The notes under the pieces were generated by a model. The model had not been told where the DNA came from, ran no database searches, and saw nothing but the letters and a program-made list of their open reading frames with translations. Source: Cytobacillus sp. S13-E01 (GTDB lineage: Bacteria; Bacillota; Bacilli; Bacillales; Bacillaceae_L). Taken from it: 38,833 nt of DNA. Below, one piece after another: positions 15,981-24,040 of this stretch. The stretch lies in assembly GCF_029193815.1 (NCBI RefSeq), contig NZ_JARFVC010000038.1:1-38833 (forward strand). The letters run 5' to 3'. The translations under genes and the position numbers were made by a program. The first letter of the stretch is position 1, and each line of letters starts with the position of its first letter.

Positions 15981-16604
15981 ATGTATATCCCAAAATATTT
16001 CAAGGTAACAAATTTTGATGAAGTTCGGGAGTTTGTTCAAAAAAACTCTTTTGGCACTATTGTCACAACAGAACAAGGGAAACCAATTGCCACTCATTTA
16101 CCTTTGGGATTAAATCAAAAAGGCGATGACTACTATATTACTGGGCATATGGCTTATGGAAATCCTCAGTGGAAAACATTTGAAACCTGTGAAGATGTAC
16201 TTGTTATGTTTCAAGGACCGAACTCTTACATTTCATCTTCTTGGTATTCGCACGAAAATGTTCCAACATGGAATTATCAGGCTGTCCACATGTATGGAAA
16301 AGCAACTATATTAGAAAGAGATGAACTAATAGAAGAATTAACAATAATGCTAAAAAAGTATGAACAAAATCGTGAAAATCCTGTTTTATGGGATAAACTT
16401 TCTCCTTACCTATTAGAAAAAGAGCTTAAAGGTATAGTTGGATTTAAGATTAAAGTTGGAGAAATTCAGGCTGCATTTAAATTAAGTCAGAACCGAACTG
16501 AAACCGATTATAACAACATCATTGATAAATTAAAATATGAAGGAAACCTAAACTCGAAACAAATTGCTGAACAGATGGAGAAGAGAGTAAAAAATCAAGA
16601 ATAA
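15981..16604 (+). CDS. paiB: PaiB-type FMN-binding split-barrel protein
   Basis: 207 aa, the length usual for PaiB. The family pattern runs throughout: MYIPKYFKVTNFDEVREFVQKNSFGTIVT, ITGHMAYGNPQWKTF, VLVMFQGPNSYISSSWYSHENVPTWNYQAVHMYGK, and a C-terminal helical tail ending in QIAEQMEKR. PaiB is a split-barrel flavin-binding-fold protein genetically linked in B. subtilis to negative control of degradative enzymes and sporulation. GAAAGGTGG is 7 nt before the ATG. With paiA broken, paiB has lost its usual co-transcribed partner, and its upstream promoter region is now transposon sequence. Confidence 0.88.
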   Translation: MYIPKYFKVTNFDEVREFVQKNSFGTIVTTEQGKPIATHLPLGLNQKGDDYYITGHMAYGNPQWKTFETCEDVLVMFQGPNSYISSSWYSHENVPTWNYQAVHMYGKATILERDELIEELTIMLKKYEQNRENPVLWDKLSPYLLEKELKGIVGFKIKVGEIQAAFKLSQNRTETDYNNIIDKLKYEGNLNSKQIAEQMEKRVKNQE

Positions 16605-16716
16605 GTCCACCTTTATTTAAAGGAAGCATACAAAAATTAAAGACCGGAACAAATTGTCGTAGTAGCAGCATCTCTTCAGATTGTGAGAATTAATTAGAAT
16701 TAGGAGAAAAATACCT

Positions 16717-17658
16717 ATGCTATTGTCGGATTTAACTTATGAACAATATAAATCATTTGTTGAGGATAGAGATTTTTGGGACGGAAAAATGTTGGGAATT
16801 ATTAATCAAGAAAATTTACCTGAAGGGTGTTTATCACGATTTTCACACGGTTCTAATATTGTATATAGTTATAATAGCGAACTAGTAGTTAAACTTTATC
16901 CTAGTTATTTTAAAAATGAATTTGAACGTGAAATTGAAGTTTTAAAAAATATAGAAAACCATATTACACTAGTAGAAACCCCAAAGATACTTTCAGTTGG
17001 TTCATATGAAGGGTGGGATTACCTTGTCATGAATGAACTAAAAGGAACGCTGTTAATCGATTTATGGGATAAACTTACAATGGAAGAAAAGAAAGAACTT
17101 AGTATAGATTTGGGTAATGTCATACGTGAGTTTCATTCCATTCCAAGTAGCCTCTTTGAAACAATTGATGTTGATTGGCAATTATTCATTAAAAACCAAT
17201 ATCTAAAAATGACAGAAAATCAAAAAAAATCCAACTTACCACAAATACTTTATGATACTTTACTAGAATATGTTGACGAATCTTATATAAATTATTATCC
17301 CAAGCTTAGGTTGCTAACTGGTGAGTACACCCCATTTAATTTACTTTTTAATAAAGAGAATAATAAGTGGAAGTTAACAGGGGTTATAGATTTTGCCGAT
17401 AGTTTTTTGGGTGATAATGAATATGATTTACTGGGTCCAATCCTTTTTATGTTTAATGGACATATAGAACTTACCTATTCATTCTTAAAAAGCTATGGCT
17501 ATATAGAAGCAGAGTTAAATGATTCTCTTCGAAAAAAACTCATGATTTATACTATTCTTCATAGATTTAGTAATATAAATTATTACATTTCTAGGAATCC
17601 TAAAGCAGTTACTATTGAAAGCTTTGAAGAGCTATCAAATCAGTTGTTTAATTTTTAG
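16717..17658 (+). CDS. APH/choline-kinase-fold phosphotransferase-like protein
   Basis: A 313-aa protein with the aminoglycoside phosphotransferase (APH) fold. The N lobe has a nucleotide-binding hairpin (FSHGSNIVYSYNSELVVKLYP, with the ATP-binding Lys in VVKLY, and the Glu in FEREIEVLKNI). The hinge is YLVMNELKG. The catalytic loop reads LLTGEYTPFNLLF, where typical members have HGDxxxxN, so His is Thr and Asp is Glu. The metal-binding motif is GVIDFADS. The altered loop makes the chemistry uncertain; some Bacillus relatives share TGEYTP, so it may be a subfamily trait. AGGAG lies about 10 nt before the ATG. The substrate is unknown, and resistance should not be assumed. Confidence 0.75.
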   Translation: MLLSDLTYEQYKSFVEDRDFWDGKMLGIINQENLPEGCLSRFSHGSNIVYSYNSELVVKLYPSYFKNEFEREIEVLKNIENHITLVETPKILSVGSYEGWDYLVMNELKGTLLIDLWDKLTMEEKKELSIDLGNVIREFHSIPSSLFETIDVDWQLFIKNQYLKMTENQKKSNLPQILYDTLLEYVDESYINYYPKLRLLTGEYTPFNLLFNKENNKWKLTGVIDFADSFLGDNEYDLLGPILFMFNGHIELTYSFLKSYGYIEAELNDSLRKKLMIYTILHRFSNINYYISRNPKAVTIESFEELSNQLFNF

Positions 17659-18275
17659 CAAAATAATTAAATTATCGAATAAATCCCTTTTTAAATATAG
17701 GTGTCACTACCGCTACTTCAAAAACAAACGGCATTGATCCAAGAAGGATAAGTGCCTATTCGTATTTACTTAAAGGATAGAATTGTATAATAAGAAAGGA
17801 TTTTAACAGGTGCATATTGAAGGTAAGTTAGTAGAACTCTTTACAAAGGAGAGAGTTTTTGGTTTCATACCAAATTGCCAGCCACTAACACACGGTGAAA
17901 AAGCAAAACCTAGAAAAAGCTAGTGTTAATTGGTCTACTGTGCAAAGCGAAATACCTCAGATAGACGTACATCTATTGAAAAAGCAATAAATCATTTAAA
18001 CTATATCAATGATATGGATAGACATAAATATATATTTACAAAATGGTTAATCAAAATATCGACTTACTCCAAATGAATTTAATTCAAAGTTTAAATATAC
18101 GTTGATACAAAAACTTAGACCATTTTGTTATTAGTAATTCGAATATTTTTATCTAAATATTTACACAACTTATAATGAAAAAGGTATAATATAAAACAAG
18201 ATACTGTTAATCTATCAACTATTTTTACTGAAGTTAGCGCGATACATACTTAATTCAGAGACAGGAGCAACGATG
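17659..18275. other. long intergenic region with possible gene debris
   Basis: About 610 bp of AT-rich DNA. A 37-codon frame (GTG 17811 to stop 17924, with AAAGGA upstream) and fragments such as SKYRLTPNEFNSKF near 18050-18090 could be remains of former genes, but nothing is recognisable with confidence. TATAAT at about 18186-18191 and AGGAG at 18263-18267 serve the aminotransferase. I looked for a T-box leader (the GGTGGxACCGCG-type segment) and saw none. Confidence 0.4.
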
Positions 18276-19346
18276 ATGAGAGAATTTGAGATTAAAATTA
18301 CCCTTAGCACAGCAAAAAAAACGATACCTCCATTTGATCGACTAGAGTTTGGAAGAACCTTTACCGATCATATGTTTATTTGGGATTATACAGAAGGGAA
18401 AGGTTGGCATGATCCTCGCATAGTACCCTATCAACCAATTACCTTAGACCCTGCAGCCACGGTTTTTCATTATGGTCAAACTGTTTTTGAGGGGTTAAAA
18501 GCGTACCATACAAAAGATGAGCAGATACTGTTATTTAGACCTGATCAAAATATGAGCAGGCTAAATAAGTCAAATGATCGATTATGTATTCCACATATTG
18601 ATGAAGAGTTAGCCGTCAGTGCCTTAAAACAATTGATTAATATCGACAGGGACTGGATTCCGACAGCGGAGGGAACTTCACTATATGTTCGACCATTTAT
18701 TATTGCGACAGAACCATATCTTGGTGTAGCTCCATCTAGAAACTATCAATTTATGATAATTTTATCACCAGTCGGTGCTTATTATAAGGAAGGTATTAAT
18801 CCTGTTAAGATTGCTGTAGAAAGTGACTTTGTTCGAGCTGTAGCAGGTGGAACGGGTAATGCGAAAACAGGTGGAAACTATGCTGGTAGTTTAAAAGCAT
18901 CCGAGAACGCCAGTAAAAATGGTTATTCTCAGGTTTTATGGTTGGACGGAAAAGAAAAGCAATACATTGAAGAGGTTGGAAGTATGAATATCTTCTTTAA
19001 AATAAACGGTGAAGTTATTACACCTGAAATAAATGGGAGTATACTTGAGGGTATCACTAGAAAATCAATTATTGAGCTATTAAGATATTGGAATATACCT
19101 GTTGTAGAACGAAGAATTTCAATCGATGAAATTCAACAAGCCTATCATGACGGTTTATTAGAGGAAGCATTTGGGACAGGCACAGCAGCAGTAATTTCAC
19201 CAATTGGAGAATTCTTTTGGCAAAATGAAAAATTAGTAATTAATAACGGCGAAACAGGCAAGTTATCAAAAAAAATCTACGATTCATTGACTGGCATTCA
19301 ATATGGAACCGAACCAGATCCGTTTGGATGGACTGTAAGATTATAA
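18276..19346 (+). CDS. ilvE: branched-chain amino acid aminotransferase
   Basis: A 356-aa fold-type IV PLP enzyme that transaminates leucine, isoleucine and valine with 2-oxoglutarate. It closely resembles B. subtilis IlvK along its length: FGRTFTDHMF, YGQTVFEGLKAY, RLNKSNDRLCIP, EGTSLYVRPFIIATE, GGTGNAKTGGNYAGSLKA with the PLP Lys at 197, YIEEVGSMNIFF, GSILEGITRKS and EEAFGTGTAAVISP. The second of two adjacent ATGs is taken, with AGGAG 8 nt upstream; ATG 18273 is possible. It is a single gene ended by a strong bidirectional terminator. Confidence 0.95.
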   Translation: MREFEIKITLSTAKKTIPPFDRLEFGRTFTDHMFIWDYTEGKGWHDPRIVPYQPITLDPAATVFHYGQTVFEGLKAYHTKDEQILLFRPDQNMSRLNKSNDRLCIPHIDEELAVSALKQLINIDRDWIPTAEGTSLYVRPFIIATEPYLGVAPSRNYQFMIILSPVGAYYKEGINPVKIAVESDFVRAVAGGTGNAKTGGNYAGSLKASENASKNGYSQVLWLDGKEKQYIEEVGSMNIFFKINGEVITPEINGSILEGITRKSIIELLRYWNIPVVERRISIDEIQQAYHDGLLEEAFGTGTAAVISPIGEFFWQNEKLVINNGETGKLSKKIYDSLTGIQYGTEPDPFGWTVRL

Positions 19347-19400
19347 CGTGGTGCCTTTCATCTAGTGCTTTAAATAGTATAAATCCAAATTTACCACACA

Positions 19401-19440
19401 AAAAAAGTCTGAGCCTATAGTTAGAGGCTCAGACTTTTTT
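19401..19440. terminator. bidirectional terminator
   Basis: AAAAAAGTCTGAGCCT (19401-19416) pairs perfectly with 19425-19440, with an 8-nt loop. T-runs on both strands let it serve ilvE and the convergent oxidoreductase. Confidence 0.93.
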
Positions 19441-19451
19441 TCCACGTTTTT

Positions 19452-20528
19452 TTATTGAACTTCGACTTTTCTGCCTTCTTTCGCTGATAATCTAATCGCA
19501 TCTAACACTTTTTGTGTTGTATGTCCATTTTCAAAATCAGCAAGATATGGATGTTTGACACCTTTATCAAGAGTTTCATGAAGTGCATCCAGCATCCGGT
19601 TATATCCATTGTAATAACGGGCTGCAATTGCTGGCGTTTTCTGAGGCGCTATAATTTCTTGTGTAAGTGCGACTTCTTCAAGCTTAGAATCACCTGTAGA
19701 GAGTAAGACTTGGTTGTCATCAAGCATGAACAGTGTGCCTCCCTGACCAAATATCTCCAGACGCCAAGTGTTGGCAGTTTGACGAGCAGATGAAAGAAGT
19801 TCCAATGTTACAGTTGCTCCGTTAGTTAATGAACCGATTACCTGGAATGCATCATCAGCAGTACGATGTTCCACGATGCCATCTTCATTAGTATAGGTAG
19901 GAACATGAATAGGTAGGTTTGCAAACACTTCTTTAAAAGTACTATTGCCCCACCATTGGAGTGTATCGATCATGTGCGATCCTATTGCTCCTAGCATACC
20001 GCCACCTGTTTCTGCTTGACCAAGCCAACCTCGAGATTTTGATAGGAGGGCAGTATAATTAGCAAAGGAACATTCATAGCGAATATGCATAATTTCACCT
20101 AGGCTTCCACTGTCTACGATCTCTTTTATCTTAGTACGTGCAGGTAAGAAACGGAATTCATGATTGATAAAACCTAATTTTCCCACTTCGTTTTTTAAAG
20201 AAATCATTTGTTCTGTTTCATCTTTATGTAATGCCATTGGTTTTTCACACAAGATGTGGACACCTTTTTTATAAACAGCATCAACCATCTCTTTATGTAA
20301 ATGAACAGCAGATGCGACAACAACCAAATCTAGTTTCTCCTGTTCAAGCATTTGCTTCCAGTCAGTGTACACATTCTCAATTAGACTTACCTTTCTTACT
20401 TCGTCTACATTTCCTCTTGAAACACTTGAAATGGCAACAACCTCAAAGCCATCGTGAAATTTCATAATTGGCGCATGAACCTTGGCGCCAAATCCAGTGC
20501 CGATAATCCCAACCCTAAATGTATTCAT
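19452..20528 (-). CDS. Gfo/Idh/MocA-family NAD(P)-dependent oxidoreductase
   Basis: 358 aa. The N-terminal Rossmann domain (about 1-120) has GIIGTGFGAKVHAP at 7-20 and the family signature CEKPMAL at 94-100. The C-terminal alpha/beta domain (about 125-330) holds GGGMLGAIGSHMIDTLQWWGN, whose GxxxDxGxHxxD-like region provides the substrate-side His and Asp. Family members oxidise or reduce sugars, inositols and related polyols; the substrate cannot be fixed here. AAGGAGTG is 7 nt before the ATG. It stands alone. Confidence 0.92.
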   Translation of the reverse strand: MNTFRVGIIGTGFGAKVHAPIMKFHDGFEVVAISSVSRGNVDEVRKVSLIENVYTDWKQMLEQEKLDLVVVASAVHLHKEMVDAVYKKGVHILCEKPMALHKDETEQMISLKNEVGKLGFINHEFRFLPARTKIKEIVDSGSLGEIMHIRYECSFANYTALLSKSRGWLGQAETGGGMLGAIGSHMIDTLQWWGNSTFKEVFANLPIHVPTYTNEDGIVEHRTADDAFQVIGSLTNGATVTLELLSSARQTANTWRLEIFGQGGTLFMLDDNQVLLSTGDSKLEEVALTQEIIAPQKTPAIAARYYNGYNRMLDALHETLDKGVKHPYLADFENGHTTQKVLDAIRLSAKEGRKVEVQ

Positions 20529-20809
20529 TGGTATTCACTCCTTTTTCTCAATATGTTTATATTAATTTATTAGTCGATGAATTGCGAATTTTTACCATCG
20601 CTGTTCTAACATCATTATCAACGTTATTCTATTTAAACGTCTACTTAATACAAGTACTAAAGTTACTATCTTCATAAAACATTAATGGTTTATCTTAACA
20701 AAAACATCTGACTTTTGATGTGTTTTCTTGATTACAAACCAAAATCGGATTAAATGAATGTATAATAAGTTTGCTAGATTTTAGTTTTAAGTGATGGAGG
20801 ATTTTAATT

Positions 20810-21193
20810 ATGGAATGGGCGTTAGCGATTATATTCGGTATAGCAATTTTGTTACTCATTTTCTCGTTTATGCAAATTAGACAATCATCTAAAATAGAGA
20901 AGAGAGAAATTGATTTGATGTCAATTCATTTGATGGAAGAGATAAATAAACTAGAAAAACAAATTCGAGATATCGAACTCGATGCAGAAATTACCGCTCA
21001 CGAAGCCGGTGTACAATCAATCTCTTCAAACGAACGGATTTTGTTACGTGAAGTATTAGATTTGTATAAGCGTGGATACTCAATTGAAGGCATTTCAGCG
21101 CAAAAAAAATTGACTGTAAATGAGATAAACCAGATTCTTTCTCCTTATATGACATCAAAAGGTGAAAGGAGAAAAGTAGCAAATGAAGCCTAA
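20810..21193 (+). CDS. membrane-anchored coiled-coil protein with HTH-like tail
   Basis: 127 aa. One TM helix at the N terminus (about 3-22, WALAIIFGIAILLLIFSFM) is followed by a coiled coil (about 28-68, IEKREIDLMSIHLMEEINKLEKQIRDIE). The C-terminal segment (YKRGYSIEGISAQKKLTVNEINQILSPY) reads like a helix-turn-helix of the kind seen in small Bacillus regulators. GGAGG is 10 nt before the ATG. It overlaps the next gene by 11 bp, so the two are an operon. No name is assigned. Confidence 0.65.
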   Translation: MEWALAIIFGIAILLLIFSFMQIRQSSKIEKREIDLMSIHLMEEINKLEKQIRDIELDAEITAHEAGVQSISSNERILLREVLDLYKRGYSIEGISAQKKLTVNEINQILSPYMTSKGERRKVANEA

Positions 21194-21656
21194 AATAATA
21201 ATCAGCTTTGCAGCAGGTCTTATTCTGGCTGCAAGTGTCAGTGGAGCAGTATTCTACGCAGAACCTAACAAAGGTACTCGACAGACAGATGCTACTACAG
21301 AAATTCCTTCTGAAGAAGAGATGAAAGACCTACTCGCCTCTGCAGGTTACGTTATCCATACTGAAGAAGAGTGGAAGGAGCAACTGGCTACAGTTGAAGC
21401 AGTAGAAACAAAAGAAGAGGCAGTTAAAGATGTAAAAAAAGAAACGGTCATATACCGGACAATGCTAACTGTGTCACAAGGGATGACAAGTATTGATGTT
21501 GGAAGGGCACTTCAGCAAGCGAATATTATTGATAATGCGTTGGATTTCTTTAAAGAAGTAGAGAAACGAGGATTGGCGAACGATTTAAGGCCAGGAACGT
21601 ATGAGATTGATAGTGAGATGACCTTGGATAAAATTATGTCGACTGTATTTAAATAG
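21183..21656 (+). CDS. MltG/YceG-like protein lacking the catalytic domain
   Basis: 157 aa with an N-terminal membrane anchor or signal (about 5-25). Then comes an acidic linker, and a C-terminal LysM-like domain (GMTSIDVGRALQQANIIDNALDFFKEVEKRGLANDLRPGTYEID). This matches the N-terminal module of endolytic transglycosylase MltG (YceG family). The glycan-cutting domain with its catalytic Glu, which makes full MltG about 350 aa, is absent and the stop is clean. Such short forms are common in Bacillaceae. It probably binds or positions at the wall but cannot cut it. AAAGGAGA lies about 10 nt before the ATG, within the upstream gene. Confidence 0.75.
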   Translation: MKPKIIISFAAGLILAASVSGAVFYAEPNKGTRQTDATTEIPSEEEMKDLLASAGYVIHTEEEWKEQLATVEAVETKEEAVKDVKKETVIYRTMLTVSQGMTSIDVGRALQQANIIDNALDFFKEVEKRGLANDLRPGTYEIDSEMTLDKIMSTVFK

Positions 21657-21758
21657 TGAATTTTTTGTAGTTGTATATTTAATAGAAAAGAGTTGTTAAA
21701 AAGAGGCGCCGTTAGTAACGGGTTCTCTTTAAAGGTGAAAAACAGTAAATCACAATGC

Positions 21759-21803
21759 AAATAGGGTGCGAAATCGTAGTGATTATCTCACCCTATTTTT
21801 TAT
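21759..21803 (+). terminator. terminator of the MltG-like operon
   Basis: AAATAGGGTG (21759-21768) pairs with CACCCTATTT (21789-21798), followed by TTTT. Confidence 0.8.
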
Positions 21804-22000
21804 TGCTTGATCAATGTTTTTTTTGCAATTTAACATATAAAATCGCATGTAAAAATAACTATTTGCGAATAGCAATTCTCTATCTGATAATTGGATTGCT
21901 AAATAGATGTAAATTACTATGTTGAATTATGTATAAGATCGGATTATCAGAAATTTTGGCTCCATTATAACTAAATTCTGTTTTTACCGTGTTTAAAAAA

Positions 22001-22184
22001 TAAACGGAAAAATTCCGTTTAAATTGGTAAATGCGCATATTTTCCAAAAAATAAGGGAAGTTTTCCGTTTATATTATCCAAATCCTTGGATTTTGTCTTA
22101 TTTAGAGCAGTTAATCGGAATATCTCCGCTTATATCTGCATCTTAAGCCTCCACTATATACATTAGCAGGAAATTCTCCGCCTA
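22001..22184. repeat. four-palindrome repeat block, copy B
   Basis: Dyads at 22001-22021 (perfect, TAAACGGAA/TTCCGTTTA), 22052-22071, 22112-22132 and 22164-22184. Centres are about 50.5, 60.5 and 52 bp apart, nearly the same as in the block at 4352-4536. It lies in the convergent gap 21657-22410, where I see no gene. A solitary dyad of the same type is at 23739-23758. Confidence 0.7.
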
Positions 22185-22410
22185 TGAATTCTTATTCCTA
22201 CACGAAATTCAACAATGAATAATAACTGAGCCTTGATTTTAAGGACATTATTTATATACCTTAAACACTATAAATTTTTGGGTTTTATTTAGGTTTAACG
22301 AAATATAAAAAGCATGGCGATTTACCACGCCTTTTTGTAGAGTGTTTGCTTGGTGTTTGTGCATTCCCTGTGCTTAAAGTTATAGATTTGTGGGAGCTTG
22401 GCACCTTCAC

Positions 22411-22899
22411 TCAATACTTCGATAATAGCTTTACACTGAAATAATCCAAAGCTTGATTGACCTTATCTAGATCATATATTCTTTTCTCTAAACAGAATTG
22501 AATAACCAAATCAAATGTATCACTATCCGACAAAGAGAAACCGGCTGAACTCAAAAGTTTATCGGTTTCTTTTTTATTTAATTCGAGTGCTAGTGCCAAG
22601 GCGACAGCGCTATTTTTTCCCGGTCGATAATCGGAATTTGATCTTATTTTCGAAAAATGTCTACGGTCAATACCTGCTTTTTTGTAAATATCTGAATCAC
22701 TATACCCTGTATCATCAATAAGTCCTAATAATACCTGGGCGAATGTTGGTTTACGGTTGGTGGTTATAAAATCTTCTAACTCGTTATGTTCTGCATCTTT
22801 AGTAATAATAGATTCCGGTTCATAAAGATTGAATTCCTGTACACTTAAATGCAGCTCAACATACTCCTGTAATTCTATTAAAATTTCTTTTTCAAGCAT
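22411..22899 (-). CDS. HTH-containing regulator, divergent to vWA gene
   Basis: A 162-aa protein. The central part (about 60-120) reads GLIDDTGYSDSDIYKKAGIDRRHFSKIRSNSDYRPGKNSAVALALALELNKKETDKLLSSAGF, an XRE-like DNA-binding helix-turn-helix with the usual extra helices. An N-terminal helical region and a C-terminal helical tail flank it. ATG 22899 is chosen because GGAGG is 8 nt upstream; an earlier TTG start overlaps that site. The divergent neighbour encodes a vWA protein, and this pairing suggests the regulator controls that gene. No membrane segment is seen. Confidence 0.75.
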   Translation of the reverse strand: MLEKEILIELQEYVELHLSVQEFNLYEPESIITKDAEHNELEDFITTNRKPTFAQVLLGLIDDTGYSDSDIYKKAGIDRRHFSKIRSNSDYRPGKNSAVALALALELNKKETDKLLSSAGFSLSDSDTFDLVIQFCLEKRIYDLDKVNQALDYFSVKLLSKY

Positions 22900-22918
22900 G
22901 TTATTAACCTCCAAAAGT

Positions 22919-22935
22919 GTCGCCTAACAAGCGAC
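22919..22935. promoter_or_regulatory. inverted repeat between HTH and vWA genes
   Basis: GTCGC-N7-GCGAC (22919-22935), 20 bp upstream of the HTH gene start and about 65 bp from the vWA start. A -10-like TATAAT for the HTH gene is at 22961-22966 on the minus strand. The position suits an operator for the HTH protein or a hairpin in its leader. Confidence 0.4.
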
Positions 22936-22999
22936 CAAAACAATGATAAACTTAGCTACTATTATAGCATGAACAACAAATGAAAGGATGATAAAAGAG

Positions 23000-23599
23000 A
23001 TGAATATGAATGTAACAGAAATCATTTTTCTACTTGATAGAAGCGGTTCAATGTGTGGACTTGAAAGTGATACAATTGGTGGGTTTAATGCATTTATTAA
23101 AAATCAAGCCAAATTAGAAGGCGAAACAACTGTTACCACAGTTCTCTTCGATGATGAGTATGAAATCTTATGGAATGGCGTTAATGCTAATACTGTTAGG
23201 TTATCAGAACAAGAATATTTTGTGAGAGGATGTACTGCCTTGCTTGATGCAGTAGGGAAAACGATTCTTGATGTAGGTTATCGGTTATCAAAAACAAATG
23301 AGGATCAACGACCAGGCAATGTAATATTTGTGATTACAACGGATGGATTAGAAAACGCTAGTCGTGAATTCACATATGAGAAAATAAAAGCACTTATTAA
23401 ACACCAACAGGAAAAATATAGCTGGGAGTTCATCTTTCTTGGAGCAAACATTGATTCCGCAAAGGAGGCAGACAATATGGGCATTGACATAACTAATGCC
23501 TATAACTTTGAAGCTTCGGGAAAAGGTGTGGAATCTATGTACAATATCGCGTGCGAGGCTGTATCGAATAAAAGGATGAATTTAAAGGATATTGATTAG
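23000..23599 (+). CDS. von Willebrand factor A domain protein
   Basis: About 199 aa, a stand-alone vWA domain. The MIDAS metal site is complete: DRSGS (residues 13-17 from this start), the Thr in FVRGCTALLDAV, and the Asp in VITTDGLENASR. No signal or membrane segment is seen, so it is a cytosolic metal-dependent protein-binding module. Several ATGs (22988, 23000, 23006) are possible, with GAAAGG just upstream. The last 26 codons and the downstream hairpin are duplicated 8.4 kb further on, at 31942-32112. Confidence 0.85.
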   Translation: MNMNVTEIIFLLDRSGSMCGLESDTIGGFNAFIKNQAKLEGETTVTTVLFDDEYEILWNGVNANTVRLSEQEYFVRGCTALLDAVGKTILDVGYRLSKTNEDQRPGNVIFVITTDGLENASREFTYEKIKALIKHQQEKYSWEFIFLGANIDSAKEADNMGIDITNAYNFEASGKGVESMYNIACEAVSNKRMNLKDID

Positions 23600-23683
23600 T
23601 ATAAAAGCAAGGCCAACCATACACATTATATTGATACATAATAAAATTTATGCTGGATATCCCGTGGAGATTTCTTTAACTTA
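23513..23683 (+). repeat. long direct repeat, copy 1 (vWA 3' end plus terminator)
   Basis: It matches 31942-32112 with one single-base indel near its start and a handful of substitutions, mostly in the left arm of the hairpin. It covers the last ~28 codons of the vWA gene and about 85 bp downstream. The offset between copies is 8430 bp. The hairpin at 23645-23673 is weakened by substitutions here, but intact in copy 2. Confidence 0.9.
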
Positions 23684-23738
23684 TATAACTTTTCAAAGGT
23701 CGAGGGTAGTAGTTAACCAATGCTCAACTTAATTGAAA

Positions 23739-23758
23739 TAAACGGAATTCTCCGCTCC
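23739..23758. repeat. solitary palindrome of the TAAGCGGA family
   Basis: TAAACGGA (23739-23746) with TCCGCTCC (23751-23758). No partner dyads are found 50-60 bp to either side. The rest of 23684-23932 shows nothing else. Confidence 0.5.
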
Positions 23759-23932
23759 AAAATAGTGGTAAAATGGCCGAACAGCTTTGATTGTTTCTGT
23801 TAGCTACTGTTTGTTATGGAAGAGATTAATGGGGATAAACTGGAATTTAAACCTTTTTAGGCACTTGTGTTAATTTTAATTTCAGGGCAGATTTTAATAA
23901 ACTTAGTTTATAAGCAAATAATTGTCGTATAC

Positions 23933-23967
23933 TTGACAGAATTTTTAATAAATATTATTATATTATA
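23933..23967 (+). promoter_or_regulatory. promoter plus AT-rich palindrome, dioxygenase gene
   Basis: TTGACA (23933-23938), a 17-bp spacer, TATTAT (23956-23961). The -10 lies inside a 17-bp site (23951-23967) matching the AATAATATNATATTATT motif (reverse form) at 15 of 17 positions, shared with three other promoters of this cluster. Confidence 0.65.
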
Positions 23968-24040
23968 AATACAACGTTGAGCTATGCTTCCACATTTTTT
24001 AATCATATTTAAATAAAATTAAATCAAAGGGGAGAGAATA

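Noticed and set aside
17811-17924. 37-codon GTG frame with a weak ribosome binding site
   Set aside because: Too short, no recognisable sequence, surrounded by apparent debris; mentioned only in the intergenic entry.
18100-18272. T-box or leucine leader upstream of ilvE
   Set aside because: No conserved T-box segment, no specifier stem and no terminator hairpin before the gene.
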